The notes below the pieces were generated by a model. That model ran no database searches, had not been told where the DNA came from, and saw only the letters and a program-made list of their open reading frames with translations. The position numbers and the translations under genes were made by a program. From assembly GCA_964434955.1 (NCBI GenBank), contig CAYSXI010000055.1, forward strand, positions 1-27,276: a stretch of DNA of 27,276 nt. The letters are read 5' to 3'. Shown here one piece after another: positions 17,540 through 24,836 of this stretch (its first letter is position 1; each line of letters begins with the position of its first letter). The stretch is from JANQLU01 sp964434955. GTDB taxonomy: Bacteria > Planctomycetota > Planctomycetia > Pirellulales > Pirellulaceae.

Positions 17540-17877
17540 GCTCCCATCCAGTTTATTTCAAGCCGACACGCAAGTGTCCAACGCAAAGCTCCCACGCAAG
17601 ATTCCGTTCCCAGTCCGGGGAATCAACGTCCTCCGGAACCGATCCATGGCAATTTATCGTGATTATGCGGGTCAGCCAAACAAAGAAATCATTGCGGGGC
17701 AGTTGAAGGGCCGTTAGCAAACGGCAATCGCTACCATCGGTTCACTTTATCGACCACTCAAGACGAGCACAATCCGATCCGATTTTAACGATGAGAATCT
17801 GCCCCTCGAAAACGCACCGACCCAACGATTGCTGCCTCTTCCATTTTTGCCAAAACCGACTTGTCGGGAACCCATTC
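17540..17877. other. Divergent intergenic region between metH and the CpsD-like gene
   Basis: These 338 bases should carry both promoters. A small hairpin GACAC-GCAA-GTGTC (17565-17578) lies about 25 bp before the metH start, in its 5' leader. A 62-codon open frame (17529-17717) and the in-frame upstream extension of the CpsD-like gene (from 17791) cross the region but do not look like proteins. I found no riboswitch core, tRNA or strong promoter pair. Confidence 0.5.
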
Positions 17878-18999
17878 ATGAGCGATTCGATTTCAAAAAA
17901 ACACCCTGCGGCCAATCACACCGCTGCGACTCCCGCGCCCCACTTCCGGAAGGTCAAACGAACGGCAAGCGCTTGGAAAACACAGGAAGTCGCCACCGGC
18001 CAGGTTTCTGGCAGCGAAGCTGAAATCTCGCCAGGCTCGAAATCGGTTGTCGATGCCAACCCGCAGATTGGCTGGACCACCTCGGAAGTCGTTGTTCCGC
18101 AAGCGTTGCCCGAACAACCGAACCCACCTTCCGAAGAGGTCATTCAACGCGTGGACGCACCCAACAAATTCTCGCGGCGTCCACATTATCGCCCCATCCA
18201 GAAGCTGCAAAAACCACAGCCTGTTGAAACGAGCTTTGGCTCATTCATGGTTCCCGTTGCGGATTCATCGATGATGCCTCCAAAGAACATCGTGCCGAGC
18301 GCGGAAACGTTTGCGGGGGACAAGGTTGTCGACCGGCTCGATTTCCTTCCCAGTTGGGAAGTGGATCAATTCGAATGGCCACTCATCACTACCGAACTGC
18401 TCTACCAACACGACCCGTTGTTCGCAGATCTCTCCTCGATGATTTCCGAGTCGATACTTCGCAGCCAAAAACGCCTGGCGATTACCGGAGTTGCTCGAGG
18501 CGAAGGGCGAACCACACTCACCATCACATTGGCGAGAAAACTTGCCAACGACGGACAACGCGTGTTAATCGTGGATACGGATTTGGTTCACCCGAGCCTG
18601 GGAAAATCGCTCAACCTGGATGGAGACATTACCTGGCTTTCCGACCGGACCGAGTTTGAAACGGCCGCGGAAATGCTCGTCGGAAACCACGAAAGTCAAA
18701 TTTGCGTCATGCCTTTGCAACCGTCCACGCGGGCTTCTTTCAACCGCCACGCTTATGAACTGCTTGACCTGACCCTCAAAAAGATCGAGCCATTTTTTGA
18801 TACCGTGCTGATGGACTTTGGGCCGGTGGCTCAAATTGATGCCTCCAACTTTCGAACCACCAACTTGGCCTCATCCGCTTTGCTGGTTCACAATGCAAAT
18901 TGCTCGAATGTTGAACAGTACAAACATGCGTTCGAAAAGTTTCAAACGCTTGGGTTTTGGCGATTTGGCTTGATTGAAAACGGTTCTCGCGCATTTTGA
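17878..18999 (+). CDS. CpsD/CapB-like P-loop ATPase (BY-kinase fold), soluble (373 aa)
   Basis: Start chosen at ATG 17878 (MSDSISKKHP); the frame is open from 17791 but the extra residues have no pattern. Residues 1-160 are low-complexity, rich in Pro, Ser and Thr, probably disordered. The C-terminal half is a MinD/BY-kinase-type ATPase: Walker A variant GVARGEGRTT (204-213), Walker A' VLIVDTD (229-235) and Walker B VLMDFGP (310-316). True bacterial tyrosine kinases carry a C-terminal Tyr cluster and a Wzz-type membrane partner; this protein ends in NGSRAF with no such cluster and no membrane segment. It is therefore better called a CpsD-like regulatory ATPase for polysaccharide export than a proven kinase. 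It precedes the membrane glycosyltransferase on the same strand by 64 bp, which fits an envelope or exopolysaccharide role. Confidence 0.82.
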   Translation: MSDSISKKHPAANHTAATPAPHFRKVKRTASAWKTQEVATGQVSGSEAEISPGSKSVVDANPQIGWTTSEVVVPQALPEQPNPPSEEVIQRVDAPNKFSRRPHYRPIQKLQKPQPVETSFGSFMVPVADSSMMPPKNIVPSAETFAGDKVVDRLDFLPSWEVDQFEWPLITTELLYQHDPLFADLSSMISESILRSQKRLAITGVARGEGRTTLTITLARKLANDGQRVLIVDTDLVHPSLGKSLNLDGDITWLSDRTEFETAAEMLVGNHESQICVMPLQPSTRASFNRHAYELLDLTLKKIEPFFDTVLMDFGPVAQIDASNFRTTNLASSALLVHNANCSNVEQYKHAFEKFQTLGFWRFGLIENGSRAF

Positions 19000-19051
19000 T
19001 TCGGCGTCCCCGGATTCGTTTCTCGGGTCGGCAGCAGACACACTGGTTCGT

Positions 19052-19057
19052 TAGAAT
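19052..19057 (+). promoter_or_regulatory. Candidate -10 element (TAGAAT) placed for a leaderless transcript
   Basis: TAGAAT in context GTTAGAATGCG ends 6 bp before the ATG at 19064. A -10 element at that distance would start transcription at or next to the start codon, giving a leaderless mRNA. No clear -35 hexamer accompanies it. Confidence 0.35.
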
Positions 19058-19063
19058 GCGCTG

Positions 19064-20689
19064 ATGAATCCAACGACTCAACGTTCGCTTGCATTTCTGA
19101 CTTTGTTTCTGGTCGTTGGACTGGCGATCACGCTTCGAGTCCTGATTGTCGTCGACCAAAGAGATTTTGTCTGGACGGATGAACTTCACACCGCCTGGGT
19201 GATATCCGGCGATTTTTCGGATGTATTGCCTCGTTCGACCATTGGCAATCAGTCACCCTTTTTCTTTTGGATTCAATACCTCACGACTCGCGGCGGAAGG
19301 ATTTCGGGTGTCGAACTTCGCATGCCGTCCTTAGTACTCGGGCTAACCGCATTGCTTCTCGCGCCCTGTATCTGCTGGCTCCTGACCAAGAATCGAATCG
19401 CCGCATTCGCGGCGCTCCTGGTGGCTGGATTCGATGAACAATGGCTATTTTATGCGGTCGAGGCTCGCCCATTTGCGCTCGTCAAAGTGCTGGCCCTTTG
19501 CCAATTCTACCTGTTTTGCAAAACGTATTTTTCCAAAAAGCCGGTTCCAATTTGGCGGTTTGTTTCGCTGGTGATCAGCAGCGTGCTGTTGTTTTACGCC
19601 CACTACACGACCGTATTGTTTTTGTTCGTTCAGGCGGTGGTGGTCCTGGCGTTTCATTTCGTCTCGCTGCGAATCCAACATCCTTCACGGGAGGGCAATC
19701 AAAAATCGAATAATATTTATTGCCTCCGTTTGGCTCTTCTTCAGTTACTCTTGTCTCTGCCATTGATGGCGCCAGGCATCAAACATTTAACCTCAATTGG
19801 AGAACAACAAAGCCAATGGGCTTCATTTGCGACGGGTGCCAATTTGCAATATCAGTTGCTTCCCCTATGGATTGCTTATCTGCTGGTGCCGGCATTCCTT
19901 GTTACCTTGTATTGGCTTTTGCAAAATCTTTCTCGGCGCAGCGAGCCCCTACTTCGAATCAGTCCCTGGCTTTGGCAGGCCGCGATTGCGGTTTGGTTAC
20001 CGGTTGGCATCGCGTTGACGCTTTCCTCAATCCCCTGGAACGGGGCACCGCTGGCTTCGATCGGCCACCTTCGTTACCTGGTTGCTTCGATCGCCACCAT
20101 TCCGATCATGACCGCGATGGTCATTGCCTCATTTCGCTCAACGGCTAACCAGTTTGTTGCCGTGATCGTGCTGGGGATCCTGATTCACCTGAATCACACG
20201 ATGCTCCACGATTTAATGTTTTCCGATCGCGTTCAGCCACAGCGGCAAGAACGCTGGGGAATTGTTGCCAGCCAAATCAATACGCGCTCGCGAACAAGCA
20301 AAACACGAATGCCCGTCTTCCTTTGTCCGAATTTGGTTGAAGACAGGCGATTGCTAGACCCCGACACGAGCGACGCGTTTCGAGAATACGTCACGTTTGC
20401 GTTGAACAATCGCGTCTTTTTCCTGAGAGCGGAAAATCAAAAACTGATCGGGTTTCCAACTTTTGCCGACTCACGTTTTGACGAGCAAGCTATCGACCTC
20501 GTTATTCAGGAAGGCGGCGTTTATCTCGTTGTTCGAGGAACGCGAGAGCTCCTGTCGGAAGTCGCGATTGATTTGAGGCTGGCCGTGTCCGAACGAGGCT
20601 ATCAACTGCGCGGGATAGGGCAGATTGAACTACCGGAAAGCAACGTTCTCTTAGTCGAATATGTTATCGAGGAAGGTTCGGCGAATTGA
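19064..20689 (+). CDS. Polytopic membrane glycosyltransferase, GT39/ArnT-like (541 aa)
   Basis: The first helix (residues about 8-30) is followed by WTDELHT, with the D39-E40 pair expected in the first periplasmic loop of PMT/ArnT-type (GT-C) glycosyltransferases. About ten further hydrophobic segments run to residue 390 (for example LVLGLTALLLAPCICWLL, VSLVISSVLLFYAHYTTVLFLFVQAVVVLAF). The C-terminal 150 residues are soluble. Such enzymes move a sugar from a polyprenyl-phosphate carrier onto lipid or protein outside the cytoplasmic membrane; the acceptor here is unknown. No Shine-Dalgarno site precedes the ATG, and a -10-like TAGAAT almost touches it. It lies 64 bp after the CpsD-like gene, so the two may share an envelope-polysaccharide function. 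Its stop codon is one base from the stop of the convergent gene. Confidence 0.82.
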   Translation: MNPTTQRSLAFLTLFLVVGLAITLRVLIVVDQRDFVWTDELHTAWVISGDFSDVLPRSTIGNQSPFFFWIQYLTTRGGRISGVELRMPSLVLGLTALLLAPCICWLLTKNRIAAFAALLVAGFDEQWLFYAVEARPFALVKVLALCQFYLFCKTYFSKKPVPIWRFVSLVISSVLLFYAHYTTVLFLFVQAVVVLAFHFVSLRIQHPSREGNQKSNNIYCLRLALLQLLLSLPLMAPGIKHLTSIGEQQSQWASFATGANLQYQLLPLWIAYLLVPAFLVTLYWLLQNLSRRSEPLLRISPWLWQAAIAVWLPVGIALTLSSIPWNGAPLASIGHLRYLVASIATIPIMTAMVIASFRSTANQFVAVIVLGILIHLNHTMLHDLMFSDRVQPQRQERWGIVASQINTRSRTSKTRMPVFLCPNLVEDRRLLDPDTSDAFREYVTFALNNRVFFLRAENQKLIGFPTFADSRFDEQAIDLVIQEGGVYLVVRGTRELLSEVAIDLRLAVSERGYQLRGIGQIELPESNVLLVEYVIEEGSAN

Positions 20690-20690
20690 G

Positions 20691-21479
20691 TCAGAATGCC
20701 CCTCGACTTCGTTCACGAAATGGAAGAATCTCAAGACAAGTCGACCACCAACCCGTCATGATCGTCTCGACAAACTGACTGGGAAGCTTCTCTGCAACCA
20801 TTTCCTTGGCGAGACGGCGAAAATCGTAGGCCACAGGGACAAACTGAACGTGCACTCCAGGTCGATCCTTTCGCTTTTCAATCAGCGTGTACCAGACGCA
20901 GGTTGTTCCGTCGTTTTCGGGACGCCCCAAAACTCCAACGTTCACAAAATGCTTGTCGCCTAGCTGACGATGCCATTTGATTCCGGTGTGCGTGGCACAA
21001 ATCACTTCGTAATTCAGATCGACAAACAGACGTTGCAAATAAGCATCCGAAGTCGTTGACTCCCATAGAAATTCATTGGTCCGGTAAGGACTTCCGTGAC
21101 AAAGCAGAACTCGAAGGCCGCCCAACTCACACTCTAATTTCGGCGGTAGCCCTTTTAAGTATTCACGGTTCTCGGAGCAGGTATTCTCCAACGTGTAGTC
21201 GTAACTCAATTGAGCAAAATGATTGTCCCGTGGGTCCGTGTAACCGCATTGGCAATCGTCCAACTGGTTGCCAATCGAATCGTCATAATTGCCTTGGACA
21301 CAGGCAACACGCGCCTTGTGAAGCAACGGAAAGACTCGGTCAGGATGAGGTCCGAATGCCCCCAGATCGCCTAGACAATAAATCTGCTCGACACCGCGCC
21401 GACGGATATCCCGAATTGCCACGTCGAGTGCCAGGTAGTTGCTATAAACGCCACCGAGCAGAGCGATTCTGTCAACCAT
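20691..21479 (-). CDS. Metallophosphoesterase-fold protein lacking the first metal motif (262 aa)
   Basis: Last gene of the five-gene operon, starting 6 bp after the radical SAM stop. The calcineurin-like fold is recognisable: CLGDLGAFGPHPDRV (35-49), GNYDD (63-67) and CHGSP (127-131), the order seen in YfcE/MJ0936-type phosphodiesterases. Two normal metal-binding sites are altered. The usual DxHGN at the N terminus reads GVYSN (residues 10-14), with D to G and H to Y, and the usual GHTH reads THTG (163-166). Only part of the di-metal centre can form, so it may bind one metal, act on an unusual substrate, or only bind ligand. The rest of the sequence is intact and well patterned, so this does not look like a decaying gene. 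The C-terminal 40 residues are Arg-rich. Confidence 0.85.
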   Translation of the reverse strand: MVDRIALLGGVYSNYLALDVAIRDIRRRGVEQIYCLGDLGAFGPHPDRVFPLLHKARVACVQGNYDDSIGNQLDDCQCGYTDPRDNHFAQLSYDYTLENTCSENREYLKGLPPKLECELGGLRVLLCHGSPYRTNEFLWESTTSDAYLQRLFVDLNYEVICATHTGIKWHRQLGDKHFVNVGVLGRPENDGTTCVWYTLIEKRKDRPGVHVQFVPVAYDFRRLAKEMVAEKLPSQFVETIMTGWWSTCLEILPFRERSRGAF

Positions 21480-21485
21480 TTGACG

Positions 21486-22400
21486 TCAACTCTCCTTCCA
21501 TGGCTCGATACTGGAGCGAGATTGTGCCGTTGAATTGGAGCAAATGGAACCGAATTGGTAGCAAGTATAACAGGCGCCGTGATTTAACTCGAAGGGCACT
21601 TGAGCTTCCGAAAGTCGATCGGAGAGCAGTGAATCCGGTGCCTCAATCAAGATGGGGCAAACATGAACGCCACGATCGGTCACGATCCGACTGTTGCTAC
21701 AAACCAACTGGGATTGATCAAAGCCCTCCATCATGGAGTCTGTGACTCGCTGGGTTTCAGAATAGCCACAAGTGCGGTTTTCCTCCGCACCGATTTGGAG
21801 CGTCGGCAAAATTTTGATACGCGGTCGTTGATACCCGATCGACTTCAGCTTCTGTTGAAACTTTTCAAGGACGACATGCGATTCCGAATCATCCCAGGTT
21901 TGCACGGCCGTGATAATTGGCAAAAAACCATACTCAACCAACTTTTGCACGCCTGCGATTGCACGGTCAAACGTTCCTTCGCCACGGATCGGGTCATTGG
22001 TAAAAGAATCGAATCCATCAATGCTGACGCGAAACTCGAGGCTGTATTTAGACTCAAAGACGGCTGCAGACAGTTTCGCCAGCCAGGGTTCTTTAAGGAC
22101 CGTTGCGTTCGTTAACACGGTTGCTGGCCCCGTTGCCAACGTATCGATGAGAATTTCGGTCATCTCGGGATTCAAGAATGGTTCACCACCGGTGAAGTAG
22201 AATTCGCGAACGCCTTCTTCTTTCGCCTGTTCCAGGTACTCGCGAACGGTCTCTCGCGCGAGGAAGCCAAAGTTATTGTTCTTGGGACTGCAGCTAATGA
22301 AGCAATGATTGCAGGTCAAATTGCACTTCGTTCCGGCAATCTGGAACCACAAAACATCCAAGCGATCAATCGTGACGGCAGGCGACTTTGGCTGGTCCAT
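21486..22400 (-). CDS. Radical SAM protein with SPASM-like Cys-rich C terminus (304 aa)
   Basis: The [4Fe-4S]-SAM motif is C26NLTC30NHC33, followed by C37. GGEP (71-74) and SIDGF (126-130) complete the radical SAM barrel. The C-terminal part carries C211, C234, C248, C277, C280 and C287 (VCSNS, VHVCP, ACYTC, GSICSN), a spacing compatible with a SPASM/twitch domain holding at least one auxiliary iron-sulfur cluster. Such enzymes modify peptides or small molecules or mature other enzymes; the substrate is not known here and no precursor peptide is evident nearby. The ATG overlaps the TAA stop of the upstream flavoprotein gene (TAATG), which indicates translational coupling, and the next gene follows after 6 bp. 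The lack of a selenocysteine-type motif argues against ArsS. Confidence 0.88.
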   Translation of the reverse strand: MDQPKSPAVTIDRLDVLWFQIAGTKCNLTCNHCFISCSPKNNNFGFLARETVREYLEQAKEEGVREFYFTGGEPFLNPEMTEILIDTLATGPATVLTNATVLKEPWLAKLSAAVFESKYSLEFRVSIDGFDSFTNDPIRGEGTFDRAIAGVQKLVEYGFLPIITAVQTWDDSESHVVLEKFQQKLKSIGYQRPRIKILPTLQIGAEENRTCGYSETQRVTDSMMEGFDQSQLVCSNSRIVTDRGVHVCPILIEAPDSLLSDRLSEAQVPFELNHGACYTCYQFGSICSNSTAQSRSSIEPWKES

Positions 22401-23689
22401 TAAGCTTCACTTTCGACAACGACGTCATTCGAATTTGACGAGCCGCCGATTTCCCGTTCCGCAGCAACAATGAATTGAATCACTTGCTCAATCTGTTCCA
22501 GCCCGTTCCGAATCAGAAACTGAGAATTTCGACCAAAGGACTTTGCTCCAACGACAAAAAACCCGGGTTCGCTCGTTTTCAATAGCTGAGAATGATCCAG
22601 TTGAATCGATGTACAATCCTGGCCGGACTGCCCGAGAATTGCGGCAGCCAATTTGATCGGACCTTCCGTGGCGTAACAAGTGTGAAACTGAAGCGGACGC
22701 AACATTTCCAGGTCAGGAACGTTGCCCACATTAACAATGATCAGATCGTACGCTCGATCCTGGCTTTGCCCTTCCTCGTTGACGCGAACATTCCAACGAC
22801 GCATGCTTCCTTTTTCGATCATCTCAATGGAAGCGCCAGGCATCCAATTCACATTCGGCTTGGCCGGCAATCCGTTTGCCTTTTTGGTCAACCATTGCCT
22901 CGCCGATAGAACATCGTCGTCGATGCTGATCAACGGTTCAGGCTTGTCCCTGGTTATCCAATCTAGTTGAACATTGCTTTCGTCGCTTTGCTGATCAATC
23001 GAGAGCGCGTTCGTCGCGGCCGAGTAACCGCTGCCAACAAGAAGGATTCGCGATCGTCCTTTCTCAAACCTGATCTTGGCGAAGTCCGGCAAGCCATGGC
23101 TGATCCCTTGCGAAGACAATTCGTCTGCAGCATCTTGAAACGGCTGCTTGGTCTCACGTATCGCCATTTCGCCCAGTGCCGGCATTCCACCGCTTCCCAT
23201 GAATCCGTGATTCCCAAAGCAACCTGTCGCGTCGATCAAGTATTTGGAGTGAATGACGACCTCGGACCCATTCGCCTTACACAGAATCTTGAACTCATCG
23301 TCCAATCTTTCGGCTCGTCCGATTTGTTGCATTTTTCCGAGACGATTCCGCCCAACCTTGAGAACCTGATGCCCCAATCGAATCCGACTTTGCAATGCTT
23401 TGGATTTTGAAAGCGGCTCGAAATAGGCGTCAACCCATTGGTGCCCGGTTACAAGTTCTTCGTCACCAAACAACTCGCACTTTGATTCCGAGACCACCGT
23501 TTCCTTCCCGAGTTTGGAAGCATTCCATCCGAAAGGAGAAAAGAGTTGCACATGCCCCCACTGTCGAACATGGCCGCAAATCGAATCAGACTTTTCGAGG
23601 ACGACCGGTTCCAAACCGGCGTTTGCCGCGTGAAGCGCTGCTTCGATTCCAACGGGCCCAGCGCCCAGGATGGCAACTTGATATCGCAT
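22400..23689 (-). CDS. FAD/NAD(P)-dependent oxidoreductase, two dinucleotide folds (429 aa)
   Basis: ATG 23689 is chosen because it starts the FAD-binding Rossmann segment directly (YQVAILGAGPVG, GxGxxG at 9-14); the open frame upstream to 23767 overlaps the previous gene. It continues with GHVRQWGHVQLFSPFGWN (39-56), a pattern seen in CzcO/flavin-monooxygenase-like and thioredoxin-reductase-like flavoproteins, and DATGCFGN (153-160). A second dinucleotide site, ILLVGSGYSAA (215-225), should bind NAD(P)H. No CxxC redox pair is visible, so it is not a thioredoxin reductase. A monooxygenase or reductase acting on a small substrate, or an electron supplier to the radical SAM partner, are both possible. 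It lies 25 bp after the ThiO-like gene and overlaps the radical SAM gene by one base. Confidence 0.85.
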   Translation of the reverse strand: MRYQVAILGAGPVGIEAALHAANAGLEPVVLEKSDSICGHVRQWGHVQLFSPFGWNASKLGKETVVSESKCELFGDEELVTGHQWVDAYFEPLSKSKALQSRIRLGHQVLKVGRNRLGKMQQIGRAERLDDEFKILCKANGSEVVIHSKYLIDATGCFGNHGFMGSGGMPALGEMAIRETKQPFQDAADELSSQGISHGLPDFAKIRFEKGRSRILLVGSGYSAATNALSIDQQSDESNVQLDWITRDKPEPLISIDDDVLSARQWLTKKANGLPAKPNVNWMPGASIEMIEKGSMRRWNVRVNEEGQSQDRAYDLIIVNVGNVPDLEMLRPLQFHTCYATEGPIKLAAAILGQSGQDCTSIQLDHSQLLKTSEPGFFVVGAKSFGRNSQFLIRNGLEQIEQVIQFIVAAEREIGGSSNSNDVVVESEA

Positions 23690-23714
23690 AGAAAAAAACA
23701 ACTTTCCAGTGTTG

Positions 23715-24836
23715 CTAACCACGACCCAATCGAAACTGGTCCAAATCCACACAGGGAACGACTCCATCCATCAGATCCATTAGAACCATCGCCGTTCCCG
23801 TGGAAAGCTGCAACCCACTTCGGAAATGTCCGGTTGCAACGTAGCCGTTTTCGAACTCAGGCATTCTACCGATATACGGAAATCCGTCATGGGTTGCGGG
23901 TCTTAGTCCCGCCCAGGTTTGAACGACGCTATCGCGGTTGAGGCCTGGAAACCACCGGGACGCAAACTCGATGAGATTCGCGACCCCCTCGTCGGTGTTC
24001 GACGCATCAAACCCGACTTCTTCCAAGGTGGAGCCTGCCAAAACATGCCCGTCGTTTCGAGGCACCAAATAAAGCGACCCTTCGTAAAATACCTCCCGAA
24101 ACAGCGGTTCAGCCAATTTAAACAGTACCATTTGCCCGCGAACCGGTGTCGTTTGAATTGAAACCCCAATCGAATCGGTCAATTCCGACGTCCAACTACC
24201 TGCGGCGACGCATACATTTTGAACATCGATCGCCCCGATTTCCGTTATGATTTCTGTGATCCGGTTTGCGTGATGCTTCAGCCGAGGACAGTCGGTCGTC
24301 TCCACAATCTCGACTCCGTGTCGCCGACATCCGTCTCGTAGCGCCTTTAAATGGCGCGAGTTACGAATCCGCCTTTCGTCCGGAAGGTGGACCCAGCGTT
24401 TTGCGGCTTGCGTGTTCAGATTCACGGCATAGCCGTTCATGATTCGTTGAATCTTTTCTACATCACAAACTTCAAACTCAATTTCTTCCTGCTTCCACTG
24501 AAGTTCTGAACCGACAAGACTTGCGAGATCGCCGGAGGATCGCGCCGCAATCAATGCTCCACAACGTGTATGCTCATTATCAATTCCCGTGAGTTGGAGA
24601 AGTTCTTTGGCGAGCGATTCATGCCGTTCATTACTCAAGGCGCGAAGTTGTTCCAGCGGTTCGACGGCAGTTTTCCTATTTGCCGGCGTCAAGATTCCAG
24701 CACCTGCCCAAGATGCCTTGAGGATTCCAACCGCCCGATCGATCAGAACGACGGACTTGCCACGATTAGCGGCTTCGTACGCGATACTAAGCCCGACCGC
24801 CCCGCCGCCGAGAACTGCGAGATCCATCTGTTTCAT
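23715..24836 (-). CDS. FAD-dependent amine oxidase of the glycine oxidase (ThiO/DAO) family (373 aa)
   Basis: ATG 24836 overlaps the TGA stop of the upstream transferase gene (ATGA), so it is chosen over the in-frame start at 24866. The N terminus has the FAD-binding GGGAVG (10-15). ASWAGAGILTPAN (41-53) is a typical DAO-family loop. The C terminus has WAGLRPATHDGFPYIG and GHFRSGLQLSTGTA, which match ThiO-like glycine oxidases. The family oxidises the amine of glycine, sarcosine or D-amino acids to an imine with H2O2 release. ThiO makes iminoacetate for thiazole synthesis, but no thiS, thiG or thiE gene is near, and the operon context suggests another amine substrate. I therefore give no gene symbol. 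A GGAG lies about 10 bases before the start. Confidence 0.87.
   Translation of the reverse strand: MKQMDLAVLGGGAVGLSIAYEAANRGKSVVLIDRAVGILKASWAGAGILTPANRKTAVEPLEQLRALSNERHESLAKELLQLTGIDNEHTRCGALIAARSSGDLASLVGSELQWKQEEIEFEVCDVEKIQRIMNGYAVNLNTQAAKRWVHLPDERRIRNSRHLKALRDGCRRHGVEIVETTDCPRLKHHANRITEIITEIGAIDVQNVCVAAGSWTSELTDSIGVSIQTTPVRGQMVLFKLAEPLFREVFYEGSLYLVPRNDGHVLAGSTLEEVGFDASNTDEGVANLIEFASRWFPGLNRDSVVQTWAGLRPATHDGFPYIGRMPEFENGYVATGHFRSGLQLSTGTAMVLMDLMDGVVPCVDLDQFRLGRG

Noticed and set aside
17529..17717. 62-codon plus-strand frame in the metH upstream region
   Set aside because: It overlaps the metH start antisense, lacks a ribosome binding site and shows no recognisable pattern.
17540..17877. 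Cobalamin or SAM riboswitch before metH
   Set aside because: I looked for a B12-box-like core and SAM riboswitch helices by eye on the minus strand and found none.
23715..24836. Calling the FAD amine oxidase thiO of thiamine synthesis
   Set aside because: The family match is good, but no thiamine genes are adjacent and the operon context points to another pathway.
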